Source: Halorubrum sodomense
GTDB taxonomy: Archaea; Halobacteriota; Halobacteria; Halobacteriales; Haloferacaceae
Direction of reading: 5' to 3'
Assembly (NCBI RefSeq): GCF_900111935.1
Contig: NZ_FOYN01000004.1
Location: 62,001-126,000 of the forward strand
DNA length: 64,000 nucleotides
Shown piece after piece: positions 8,007 through 15,796 of this stretch (within the stretch, counting starts at the first letter, position 1; each line of letters starts with the position of its first letter). The position numbers were made by a program, and so were the translations under genes. The notes beneath the pieces are model-generated. The model was not told the origin of the DNA. It made no database searches and saw nothing but the letters and a program-made list of their open reading frames with translations.

Positions 8007-8172
8007 GAGTACGTTCGGCGCGTCGCTCCTCGGGCGCCATCCCCTTCTCGGCGAGTTCCGCGAGTGCGGCCGGCGACTTCCCGAGGTCGGACAGCCCCAT
8101 CCCCCGCGAACGTGGTCGGCTTTCGTGAACTGAACCTCCTCGTACGCGACTATCTGTAGCCTGTTTCCCACG
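8007..8172 (-). pseudogene. Broken VOC/glyoxalase-family gene, C-terminal remnant
   Basis: The minus strand from about 8172 reads DPW|GNRLQIVAYEEVQFTKADHV, a pattern typical of the end of VOC (glyoxalase/dioxygenase superfamily) proteins. It then reads MGLSDLGKSPAALAELAEKG in another frame. At least two frame changes and the lack of an N-terminal half show that the gene is dead. It ends within a base of the upstream permease's stop. Confidence 0.6.
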
Positions 8173-8281
8173 GGTCGCGGAAATCGAGCCCGTTCGTGGG
8201 GAGCGTCTCGATCCCGCGCTCGTCGGGGGGACGCTCGACGGCCGCCCGGTCGTCGACGACTACGAGATCATCACGTTCTAA
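8173..8281 (+). pseudogene. Remnant of an unidentified gene, 3' end
   Basis: A coding-like frame with high G+C at third positions runs into the TAA at 8279-8281. The final residues read LVGGTLDGRPVVDDYEIITF. There is no start codon and the frame abuts the VOC remnant on the opposite strand. This looks like a junction left by deletion. The parent gene was not recognised. Confidence 0.35.
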
Positions 8282-8308
8282 CCCGGACGATCGGCGCGGC
8301 GGTGCCCG

Positions 8309-8494
8309 TTACTTTCGACCGTCTTCTTCGATGTTCGCCCGAACGACGGCTATCGGCTCGCCTGTCTTCGCGACCAAGTCCCTTACCGCCTCGTCCGAGT
8401 CGGCTGGCGCGCAGCCCAAGTCCCGGATCGCCTCCGTCGTCGAGGCGTGCTTGACGTGGACGCGGTCGTCCGTGTCGGATCGCACCCCCGACAA
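8309..8494 (-). CDS. Possible small acidic protein
   Basis: 61 residues of plausible haloarchaeal composition, with 'HASTTEAIRDLGCAPADSDEAVRDLVAKTG' suggesting two or three helices. It could be a real small protein or one more remnant in this degraded stretch. No family was recognised. Confidence 0.35.
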   Translation of the reverse strand: MSGVRSDTDDRVHVKHASTTEAIRDLGCAPADSDEAVRDLVAKTGEPIAVVRANIEEDGRK

Positions 8495-8569
8495 CTGCCG
8501 TTACCTCCGACGCGCCGTGCCCGTTGCCGGTCCGGACGGACTTATGACGGCGTCGCGCCATCTCCCGAC

Positions 8570-8998
8570 ATGATCGAACTCACGCGGGCGGCGTACGACG
8601 AGGTCGTGTACCGGGCGTACGAGGGCGGCGAAGCGGAGATCTGCGGCGTGCTCGCCGGCGAACACGGCGACGACGGTGACCCGAGCGTCGTGACGGAGAC
8701 GTACGCGGCCGAGAACGTGGCGGAGACACCCGAGATCCGGTACCTGATCGACCCCGAAGAGCAGTTCGAGCTGATCGAGACCGTCGAGGAGGCCGGCCTC
8801 GACGTGGTCGGCTTCTACCACTCGCACCCGACCGGCCCGACCCACCCGAGCGAGACGGACGCCGCGCGGGCGACGTGGCCCGACCGCTCGTACGTCATCT
8901 GCGCGCTCGACGGCTACCCGTTCGTCGGGTCGTGGCGCTGGCGCGACGACGCGGACGCGTTCGAACAGGAGACGGTGTCGGTCCGGAGCGAGCGATAG
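8570..8998 (+). CDS. JAMM/MPN metalloprotease (desampylase-like)
   Basis: 142 residues from ATG 8570. The full JAMM motif is present: Glu in 'AEICGVLAGE' (about residue 24) and H-S-H-x7-S-x2-D in 'YHSHPTGPTHPSETD' (about residues 83-97), which binds the catalytic zinc. In Haloferax the JAMM protein HvJAMM1 removes SAMP ubiquitin-like modifiers from targets. UbaA and a SAMP lie within 2.5 kb, which supports the same role here. The open frame extends upstream to 8447 without family similarity. Confidence 0.85.
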   Translation: MIELTRAAYDEVVYRAYEGGEAEICGVLAGEHGDDGDPSVVTETYAAENVAETPEIRYLIDPEEQFELIETVEEAGLDVVGFYHSHPTGPTHPSETDAARATWPDRSYVICALDGYPFVGSWRWRDDADAFEQETVSVRSER

Positions 8999-9020
8999 GA
9001 CGGGGTCGAGTGATAGGTCT

Positions 9021-9425
9021 ATTTGTAAATCATCGACTCCGGATCGGTGGTGACCACCTCCAAAGCCCCAGCCGCGAGGACTCGCGCACCTCGTTGCGCT
9101 CCTCGCTCGTTCGCTCCGCTCACTCGCTGTGGTGCTTACGTCGGTGGGCTTCGCCCTCGCAGCTGCCCCTTTGAGTCCCGCCCCGCACAGCACCTCACAC
9201 CTCCCCAGCCTCGTCGCCGGACTACGTCCGGCTGCAAGCGAGAGCTTCGCTCTCGCCCTGTCAGTCACCTCCGCTTCGCTCCGGCGACTGACTCCAGCGA
9301 GGGACCGAAGGTCCCTCTGGCAGTCGGGCGAAGCCCGACGACCTCGCGCGTGCTGACTCGCGGCCTCCGCTTCGCTCCGGCCGCTCGCAGGCACGCGCCA
9401 CCGCATCGCCTGTTTATAAATTACC
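9021..9425. repeat. Hairpin-rich dispersed repeat, copy 1
   Basis: Non-coding stretch built from many short perfect hairpins, several with TTCG-type loops, for example GAGGGACC-GAA-GGTCCCTC near 9299 and GTCGGGC-GAA-GCCCGAC near 9325. A/T-rich ends flank it (ATTTGTAAAT at 9021, TTTATAAATTACC at 9413). Segments such as ACCACCTCCAAAGCCCC, CCTCCCCAGCCTCGTCG and GGCACGCGCCACCGC recur in reverse orientation at 12.8-13.0 kb. Open frames across it are low-complexity artefacts. No transposase is present. The remaining parts of 9001-9513 hold nothing else recognisable. Confidence 0.65.
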
Positions 9426-9513
9426 ATCGCCGGCTCGCGCATTTTTAAATACGCACCGACGCACCGCGGTCAGCGGTCGAATTGAAAAGTGGAACCGCTC
9501 CGAGTGTCGGGCC

Positions 9514-10371
9514 TCAGTCGCTCGCTTCGATTTCCGGTTCGGCGTCGCCGCCGACGTCGATCGCACAGGAGGCGGTGTACTCCACGTCGTGGACGGAGTC
9601 GATGGCGGGGTCGTCGCCGCACACCGGGCAGTCGTCCTGCTTGGGGATCTCGACCTTGTCGAACTCCATGTCGAGCGCGTCGAAGAACAGCATCGAGCCG
9701 TCGAGGGTCTCGCCTTTGCCCATGATGTGTTTGACCGTCTCGGTCGCCTGGAGGCAGCCGACGGTGCCCGGGAGCACGCCGAGCACGCCGGCGGTCGCGC
9801 AGTTCGGGACCATCCCGGCCGGCGGCGCCTCGGGGAACAGGCAGCGGTAACACGGCGAGTCGTCGTCGCCCGCGAACGTCGTCACCTGGCCCTCGAACCG
9901 GAAGATGGACCCGTGCGAGAAGGGGATCCCGGCGAGGGTACAGGCGTCGTTGACGAGGTAGCGCGTCTCGAAGTTATCGGTGCCGTCGACGACGAAGTCG
10001 TACCCGTCGATCAGCTCCTCGATGTTGTCGGGTGTCACCCGCATCTCGTGTTTCCGGACGTCGACGTCGGGGTTGAGGTCGGCGACGAACTCCGCGGCCG
10101 AGTCGACCTTCTTCCGGCCCACGTCGTCGTCGCCGTGGATCACCTGTCGCTGGAGGTTCGACAGCTCGACCTCGTCGTCGTCCGCGATCCCGAGCGTGCC
10201 GACGCCGGCGGCGGCGAGGTACTGGATGATCGGCGCGCCGAGCCCGCCGGCGCCGAGGACCAGCACCTCCGCGTCCAGCAGGTCCTTCTGCCCCTCCGGC
10301 CCCACGTCGTCGAGGATGATGTGTCTGGAGTAGCGGTCGAGCTGCGTCGGATCGAGGTCGAGGTCACTCAT
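9514..10371 (-). CDS. ubaA: UbaA, E1-like SAMP-activating enzyme (MoeB/ThiF family)
   Basis: 285 residues. Residues 1-20 carry the 'YSRHIIL' start typical of the family. 'GAGGLGAP' at 40-47 binds ATP, 'LSNLQRQVIH' follows, and 'DGTDNFETRYLVND' is near residue 130. Two Cys pairs (CYRC near 180, CPVCG near 255) form the zinc site, and 'NCATAGVLG' near 195 supplies the likely thioester Cys. UbaA adenylates the C-terminal Gly-Gly of SAMP proteins for protein conjugation and for sulfur transfer to tRNA and molybdopterin. The JAMM protease and a SAMP flank it. Confidence 0.9.
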   Translation of the reverse strand: MSDLDLDPTQLDRYSRHIILDDVGPEGQKDLLDAEVLVLGAGGLGAPIIQYLAAAGVGTLGIADDDEVELSNLQRQVIHGDDDVGRKKVDSAAEFVADLNPDVDVRKHEMRVTPDNIEELIDGYDFVVDGTDNFETRYLVNDACTLAGIPFSHGSIFRFEGQVTTFAGDDDSPCYRCLFPEAPPAGMVPNCATAGVLGVLPGTVGCLQATETVKHIMGKGETLDGSMLFFDALDMEFDKVEIPKQDDCPVCGDDPAIDSVHDVEYTASCAIDVGGDAEPEIEASD

Positions 10372-10643
10372 TCGGCCGCACGTAACGTCCGCGGACGGTT
10401 AAGCCGGCCGTCCACCGGTGGGTGCTGCCGCCATCTCGGAGGTGCGTCGCGGACGCACGGGCGGCGCGTGACGCCTCGTCGCCGCGGCGGAACTCCCGTA
10501 CCTGCCGGTGTCATCGCCGTCGAGAGGGTACCCGTCGGCCGGACACGCGGGAATCCATTCCGACGCCGCCGGCGACCGTGTCAGACCGTGGTCGACGTTG
10601 CCGTCGACACGCCCCTTTTGAGGACGAGCGTCGAAGGGAGGGT

Positions 10644-10907
10644 ATGGCCACGATCAAACTCCCGGCCGCGCTGGTCGGCGGGTCGGCGACTTCGAAAGTC
10701 GAGGTCGCCGGCGAGACGGTGGCGGAACTGTTCGACAACCACGCCGCGGAACACGGCGACGAGCTGCGCGACAGCGTGATCGAGGACGGCGAGATCAAAG
10801 AGTTCATCAACGTCTACGTGGACGGGGCACCGGTGGACGGACTCGACGCCGAAGTCCCGGACGACGCGCAGGTGCGGGTCATCCCCGCGGCGAGCGGCGG
10901 GCGGTAA
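10644..10907 (+). CDS. SAMP-type ubiquitin-like/MoaD-like small modifier, ends GGR
   Basis: 87 residues, beta-grasp fold of the MoaD/ThiS type: 'ATIKLPAAL', 'VEVAGETVAELFDNHA', 'EFINVYVDGAPV' and 'AQVRVIPAASGGR'. A GGGAGGG Shine-Dalgarno-like run precedes the ATG. SAMPs are activated by UbaA at a C-terminal Gly-Gly. Here an Arg follows GG, so the protein may need trimming before activation, perhaps by the JAMM protease nearby. It diverges from ubaA; the gap 10372-10643 shows no gene. Confidence 0.85.
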   Translation: MATIKLPAALVGGSATSKVEVAGETVAELFDNHAAEHGDELRDSVIEDGEIKEFINVYVDGAPVDGLDAEVPDDAQVRVIPAASGGR

Positions 10908-10940
10908 CGCGGTCGACGCTTCTCGGCTCTCCTCCGGCGC

Positions 10941-11960
10941 TTATAGGTACTCTTCCCACAGCGGGATGTCCGCGTACTTGTCGCCGCGGTCGCACAGCAT
11001 GAACACGACCGCGTCGTCGTCCGCGAGGTCGCCGGCCTCGTCGAGGGCCGCGACGGCGGCCGCGCCCGCGCCGGCCGAGGTCCCCACGACGAACTGCCCG
11101 TCGACGCGGAGGTGCTCGCGTACCGTCTCCGGGTCGTACTGCCCGGCGTCCGCGATCGGGACGGGCTCGTCGGCGTACCGCTCGCGGAGCGCCCGGGCCC
11201 GCTCGTAGGCGTCGTCGGTCGTGACGTACAGCTTCCGGTCGAGCACCGACTCGTCGTACGTCTCCGGGTGGTAGTGGTCGCCCGTGCGGAGGTATTTCAG
11301 CCCGTCGATGGCGTGGAGCGGCTCCTCCGGCTCGAACCCGACGATCTCGACGGCCCCGTCGCTCAGGTCGGTCAGCCCCCGGCCCGTTCCGGTGATCGTG
11401 CCGCCCGTCCCGGCGCCGGCGACGAAGTGGGTCACCCCGCCGTCCGTGGCCTCGTATATCTCGCGCGCGGTCGTCCGCTCGTGGGTCCCGGGGTTGTCCG
11501 GGTTCTCGTACTGGTTCGGCCGGTAGTAAGCGTCGGGGTCCGCGGCGACGATCTCCTCGCAGCGCTCGATGACGGCGTCGTACCCGAGGTCGGCGTCGAC
11601 GAAGTGGATCTCGGCGCCGGCGTCGCGGACGGCCTCGACCTTCCCGCCGGCGGCGTTGTCGGGCATGACGATCTCCACGTCGTAGCCGCGTGCGGCCGCG
11701 AGGCGGGCGACCTCGCTGCCGGTGTTCCCCGAGGTCGGCTCGATCACGGTGACGCCGGGTTCGAGGTCCCCGCGCTCCTCCGCGCCGTCGAGCATCCCCT
11801 TCGCGATCCGCGATTTGATCGACCCGCCGCCGTGGGGCGCCTCGTAGAGGTTGAACCACTCGGCCTTCGCGTACACCGCCGCGTCGCTCTCCAGGTCGAG
11901 GTCGAGTTCGACGAGCGGCGTCTCGAAGATCGTCGACTCGTCGACGGCGTGTCCGGTCAT
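10941..11960 (-). CDS. PLP-dependent cysteine synthase-like enzyme
   Basis: 339 residues from ATG 11960; an upstream in-frame start at 12074 would add atypical residues. Fold-type II PLP motifs are clear: 'GGSIKSRIAKGML' with the Schiff-base Lys near residue 49, 'EPTSGNTGSEVARLAA' near 75, the phosphate loop 'GAGTGGTITG' near 180 and 'GTSAGAGAAA' near 300. These place it with O-acetylserine sulfhydrylase/cystathionine beta-synthase-type enzymes. It probably makes Cys from an activated serine and sulfide. Its position between SAMP and TusA fits sulfur metabolism. Confidence 0.85.
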   Translation of the reverse strand: MTGHAVDESTIFETPLVELDLDLESDAAVYAKAEWFNLYEAPHGGGSIKSRIAKGMLDGAEERGDLEPGVTVIEPTSGNTGSEVARLAAARGYDVEIVMPDNAAGGKVEAVRDAGAEIHFVDADLGYDAVIERCEEIVAADPDAYYRPNQYENPDNPGTHERTTAREIYEATDGGVTHFVAGAGTGGTITGTGRGLTDLSDGAVEIVGFEPEEPLHAIDGLKYLRTGDHYHPETYDESVLDRKLYVTTDDAYERARALRERYADEPVPIADAGQYDPETVREHLRVDGQFVVGTSAGAGAAAVAALDEAGDLADDDAVVFMLCDRGDKYADIPLWEEYL

Positions 11961-12110
11961 ACCTCCCGTTCGCCGCTCCCGAATAAGAGTCCGACGAAAA
12001 CGGCGGTTTCGGGCCACGTCGCGGTCGTGCGCGGCAGACGCCCGTCCGTGATACGGGAGAAACCTGCCGGTCACGAAAGCCGTTCCACGACGGGAGACGT
12101 ACGGGTGGCC

Positions 12111-12410
12111 ATGAGTGAACTATCGTGGGACGACGTCGTCGAGATGCCCGACGAGCTCGACGACGAGACCGCCGAGGCGCTCTTCGAGGACGCGACCGAG
12201 GTACAGGACATGACCGGCGAGGTCTGTCCCTACCCGCAGGTCGAGGCGAAGAAGGCGATCGCGGGGCTCTCGCCCGGCGACGTGCTCGTTCAGGAGACGG
12301 ACCACGTGCCCAGCACGGAGAACGTCCCGAAGGCGGTCGGCGAGGACGCGACCGCCAAGGTGTGGAAGTCCGGTAACGGCCGCTACCGCATCTTCATGCG
12401 GAAGGAGTAA
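12111..12410 (+). CDS. TusA/SirA-family sulfurtransferase
   Basis: 99 residues with an acidic N-terminal extension of about 35, then the TusA core. The CPYP motif (C-P-x-P) near residue 38 carries the persulfide Cys, followed by 'VEAKKAIAGLSPGDVLVQETDH'. TusA proteins pass sulfane sulfur from donors to tRNA or cofactor pathways. It lies two nt before a rhodanese gene, so the two are one operon and probably donor and acceptor of the same sulfur. The start ATG 12111 follows GTGGCC with no clear Shine-Dalgarno. Confidence 0.88.
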   Translation: MSELSWDDVVEMPDELDDETAEALFEDATEVQDMTGEVCPYPQVEAKKAIAGLSPGDVLVQETDHVPSTENVPKAVGEDATAKVWKSGNGRYRIFMRKE

Positions 12411-12412
12411 CC

Positions 12413-12748
12413 ATGGTCGAGGAGCTCACCCCCGAGGAAATCAACGAGCGCGTCCAGCAGGGCGACATCCGCGTCATCGACACGCGACCGGCGTCCGAGT
12501 ACGAGCAGGGCCACATTCCCGGCTCGATCAACGTCCCGCTCGGCGACCTCCCCTCTCGGGTCCCCGACATCGACTGGGACGACACCGACGTCGTCTGCGC
12601 CTGCCCCGTCGGCGAGTCCTCGAAGCAGGCCGCGATGCTGATCAGCAGCTACGAGGGCGTCGAGGACGACGTGGTCGTCGCGAGCATGGCCGGCGGCTAT
12701 CAGGAGTGGACGTTCGAGCTGGAGACCGGCGCGTCGGCGGACGCCTGA
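12413..12748 (+). CDS. Single-domain rhodanese
   Basis: 111 residues. It has the rhodanese CH2A-type start 'VIDTRPASEYEQGHIPGSINVPL' and a catalytic loop 'CACPVGESSKQAA' near residue 63, where the second Cys of CAC is the probable persulfide site. 'MAGGYQEW' near residue 91 closes the domain. It transfers sulfane sulfur in the cytosol. It follows tusA with a two-nt gap. Confidence 0.88.
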   Translation: MVEELTPEEINERVQQGDIRVIDTRPASEYEQGHIPGSINVPLGDLPSRVPDIDWDDTDVVCACPVGESSKQAAMLISSYEGVEDDVVVASMAGGYQEWTFELETGASADA

Positions 12749-12812
12749 GCGGACGGTCAGATTTCCTCGCAGTTCCCCTCGCCTCGGAGTGATTTCTCGG
12801 GCACGTAATGTC

Positions 12813-13019
12813 GATTTTTACATAATACTGGATACGGCGGGGCGGTGGCGCGTGCCGACGAGCGCCCACAGGGCGCGAAGTCGCACGCGCGAGGGAGTCG
12901 GCCGACCGGAGCGAAGCGGAGGGAGGCCGACGAGGCTGGGGAGGCGTGAGGCGCTGTGCGGAGCGGTACGGGGTGGGGCTTTGGAGGAGCTCCACGTCGA
13001 TCTGGTGGTGGTCACTCCG
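12813..13019. repeat. Hairpin-rich dispersed repeat, copy 2 (inverted)
   Basis: The reverse complement of this stretch carries the same blocks as 9021-9425 in the same order: ACCACC near one end, CTCCAAAGCCCC, CCTCCCCAGCCTCGTCG, CTCCGCTTCGCTCCGG, CTCGCGCGTGC and GGCACGCGCCACCGC. It is shorter than copy 1. An A/T-rich flank (TTTTTACATAAT) lies at 12814-12825. The two inverted copies bracket the SAMP/cysteine-synthase/TusA segment. Confidence 0.6.
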
Positions 13020-13078
13020 CCGAATCCCGGTGAGTCACTAGCTCAGTCGAGGAGTCCGAACTGGACCGCGGATTCCAC

Positions 13079-14287
13079 CTAAATCGCGCAGCCGACCTCG
13101 CGGTACATGTAGTGGGTCATCACGTAGACCCCGAGGATGATGCCCGCGCCGGCGAGGAAGGAGTGGACGGACAGCAGCGCGACCCCGGAGAAGAGGTTCG
13201 CGATGTTGCAGCCGGCGGCGAGCCGCGAGCCGACGCCCATCAGCAGGCCGCCGACCGCGTAGTTCGGCACGCGGTTCAGCTTCGGCTTCCGGATCCGGAA
13301 GTCGCCGGAGGCGTACGCGGCGATGAAGGAGCCGACGATCAGCGACGCGATCATCAGCATGTCGATGGTGAGCGAGATGTTCCCGTCGCGGAACAGGATC
13401 GACCCCCAGTACTCGACGCTCGCGACGTCGAACCCCGCCCCGGCGAGGAGGTAGCCGGCCCAGCGCGCCTCGCTGCCGGTGATCGCCCAGTGGCCGTGGA
13501 CCGAGAACCAGAGGCTCGCGACGAGCGCCATCGCGACGCCCGCGGTCCGGGCGTCCCACGAGTCGCGGAGGCGGACCGTCACCGGGCGGTCGTCGTCGCG
13601 GAGGCCGCGCACGTACTCGACGGTGCCGTCGGCGATGCCGCGCAGGCCGATCGCCACCGACGAGAGCAGCCGCGAGCCGCCGAGCGCGGCCTGCGCCCGT
13701 GCGTCGGCGGCGACGCCGGTGCCGCCGGACGGGTCGTCCGGGAGCTGGCTACGTCCCTTCACGAACGCGTAGGCGACCGTCCCCACGGCGACCGCGAGCG
13801 CGCCCGTGACCGCCGGCGAGAAGGGGAGCGCGAGGTACAGCGTCTGCCCCTCGAACGGGTTCAGCGTCTGGAAGTAGTACGTCTCCGCGACCGGGAACGC
13901 GAACGCGAAGAGGACGTAGCCGACGAACATGAACAGGAGGACGAGCCAGAACTGGAGGTACCCCTGTCCCGCGCGGTACAGCGTCCCCGACGCGCAGCCG
14001 CCGGCCAGCGTCATCCCGAGCCCGAAGACGAAGCCGCCGAACACCGACCCCAGCCCCCACGCGGGGGTCCAGAAGCCGCGGAAGTAGCCGAACGTCGCCT
14101 GGAGGCTCCAGAAGACGGTCATCACGGCGATCCCGGCGAGCAGTCCCTTCAGCACGCGAGTGTCCTTGAACGCGACGAAGTCGCGGAAGGCGCTGACGAA
14201 ACAGAAGCGCGCCTTCTGAAGCAGAATTCCGAAGGCGAGACCGACCGCGATCGAGACGCCGATGTAGCCGCTCGGCGAGAGTATCAT
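13079..14287 (-). CDS. YeeE/YedE-family transporter (thiosulfate/sulfur uptake type)
   Basis: 402 residues with about ten membrane segments, in two halves with the same motif set. 'GILLQKARFCFVSAFRD' and 'GLGMTLAGGCASGTLYRAGQG' belong to the first half and 'GVGSRLAAGCNIANLFSG' to the second. The conserved Cys of the GGC/AGC motifs are those known to relay thiosulfate in bacterial YeeE (TsuA). A hydrophilic loop of about 60 residues joins the halves. Its neighbours are TusA and rhodanese on one side and sulfurtransferase-like lipoproteins on the other, so sulfur import is likely. Confidence 0.88.
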   Translation of the reverse strand: MILSPSGYIGVSIAVGLAFGILLQKARFCFVSAFRDFVAFKDTRVLKGLLAGIAVMTVFWSLQATFGYFRGFWTPAWGLGSVFGGFVFGLGMTLAGGCASGTLYRAGQGYLQFWLVLLFMFVGYVLFAFAFPVAETYYFQTLNPFEGQTLYLALPFSPAVTGALAVAVGTVAYAFVKGRSQLPDDPSGGTGVAADARAQAALGGSRLLSSVAIGLRGIADGTVEYVRGLRDDDRPVTVRLRDSWDARTAGVAMALVASLWFSVHGHWAITGSEARWAGYLLAGAGFDVASVEYWGSILFRDGNISLTIDMLMIASLIVGSFIAAYASGDFRIRKPKLNRVPNYAVGGLLMGVGSRLAAGCNIANLFSGVALLSVHSFLAGAGIILGVYVMTHYMYREVGCAI

Positions 14288-14443
14288 TGCTCCTCGGTAC
14301 CCGCTTCACGGGTAAAACGACGCCGGACACGGTAACGACGCCCCTCGATCACGGGACGACACAATTATTGCCGCGAAGACGGACACGGGGCAACGACCCG
14401 GCAGGCCGGCGAGGCTTTTGCCGCGAAGCCGTTGGGGTGTGGC

Positions 14444-15796
14444 ATGAGCGATGACTGCGGCTGCGGGACGACCGACACCGCCGAGGAGGGGACGGCGCAG
14501 TCCCCGCGACCCGCCAAAGGCGAGGAGCTGGCGAACGACGCCCGTCGGAACCCCTTCGCGGACGGCGTCGACCGGCGGCGCCTGCTTCAGGCCTCCGGGA
14601 CCGTCGGCGCGACGGCCGCCCTCGCCGGGTGTTCCGGCGGTGGCGGCGGCGACGGCGGCGGCGAGGCCGTCCCGACGATGTTCGTGTTCAACAACGGGGA
14701 CCGGACGCTGAGCGTCATCGACGCCGAGTCCGACGAGCTGGTCACCTCGGCGTTCCTCGGGACCACCGCCTCGTTCCCGGCCAACCAGTACACCACCGGC
14801 GTCGACTCCGACCACGACGTGCTCTGGCTCAACGTCGCCGGCGGCGTCCGCGCGGTCGACCAGCGCACCCTCGAGGAGCTGGCGTACATTGAGACCGGGT
14901 TCGGTCCGAACTACCCGAACCTGACGCCCGACGGCGAACACCTGCTTATCGCCTCCGGCGGCACGACCGGGATGGCGCCCGAAGGGGACGCGAACCACGC
15001 GATCTTCCGCGTCGACGCGAACCGCGAGAGCGACACCTTCGGCGAGGTGACCGCCGAGATCGAGACCGGCTACGTCGGCCCCTGCGACATGACGCTCGGC
15101 CCGAACGGCGACTACGCGTTCGTCGTCGACGTCGCCGACGAGGCGATCCGCGTGCTGAGCGTCGACCCGTTCGAGACGGTGACTCGGGTCGACGCCGGCG
15201 AGCCGGTCACCGAGGGGAACGTCCTCCCGTTCATGTGCACGGCCTCCTTCGACGGCGAGCTGCTCCTCGTCGAGAACGGCGAGGGGACGCTCGGCGGCGA
15301 CCCCGAGGTGCCGCGCGAGGGCTCCGAGAGCGTCTGGGACATCTCCGACCCGGAGAACCCCGAGGAGATCGCGAAGATCACCCGCGACGAGGGGCTCCCG
15401 GGCGCGCCGATCACGAGCGAGGTCGCCCCGGACAACTCGGCGGCGTACCTGTTCATCCCGGGCGAGGGCGTCGGCGTGATCGACCTCGAGGCGAACGAGT
15501 ACGCGACGACGCTCGACGTCGGCGGGAGCAGCATCGCCGGCGCGTGGGGACCGAACCGCGAGAAGCTGTACGTCCCGGTCCAGGACGCCAATCAGGTCGC
15601 GGTGATCGACCACGCGAACCGCGAGGTCGCGACGACGATCGGCGTCGGTGAGGCGCCGACGGGCGCCGCCGCGGGGACCGTTCGCCCCGAGAGCGACGCG
15701 GTGTCGAGCCTCCAGGCGTCGCTCGCCTCGCTCGGCGTCACGTTCGGCGACATGGAGGCGTCGTGGTGTATGGACGACCACTGTTACTGCGGCTAA
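14444..15796 (+). CDS. Tat lipoprotein-like beta-propeller protein with Cys-rich ends
   Basis: 450 residues from ATG 14444 (a TTG at 14432 is possible). After about 40 residues with a CGCG cluster comes the Tat-like signal 'DRRRLLQASGTVGATAALAGC', whose final Cys fits a lipobox. The rest consists of YVTN/YncE-type blades, for example 'FVFNNGDRTLSVIDAESDELV', 'VAVIDHANREVATTIGVGEAPTG'. The protein ends WCMDDHCYCG. It is probably anchored outside the cell membrane. Its TAA overlaps the ATG of the next gene. Context suggests a role in extracellular sulfur compound handling, unproven. Confidence 0.75.
   Translation: MSDDCGCGTTDTAEEGTAQSPRPAKGEELANDARRNPFADGVDRRRLLQASGTVGATAALAGCSGGGGGDGGGEAVPTMFVFNNGDRTLSVIDAESDELVTSAFLGTTASFPANQYTTGVDSDHDVLWLNVAGGVRAVDQRTLEELAYIETGFGPNYPNLTPDGEHLLIASGGTTGMAPEGDANHAIFRVDANRESDTFGEVTAEIETGYVGPCDMTLGPNGDYAFVVDVADEAIRVLSVDPFETVTRVDAGEPVTEGNVLPFMCTASFDGELLLVENGEGTLGGDPEVPREGSESVWDISDPENPEEIAKITRDEGLPGAPITSEVAPDNSAAYLFIPGEGVGVIDLEANEYATTLDVGGSSIAGAWGPNREKLYVPVQDANQVAVIDHANREVATTIGVGEAPTGAAAGTVRPESDAVSSLQASLASLGVTFGDMEASWCMDDHCYCG

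Noticed and set aside
7113-8171. 352-residue minus-strand frame opposite the TauE gene
   Set aside because: Antisense shadow; only its first part coincides with the VOC remnant, which is annotated separately.
9047-9448. Open frames across the hairpin-rich repeat
   Set aside because: Low-complexity Arg/Ser-rich translation caused by repeated TTCG hairpins; no start context and no family.
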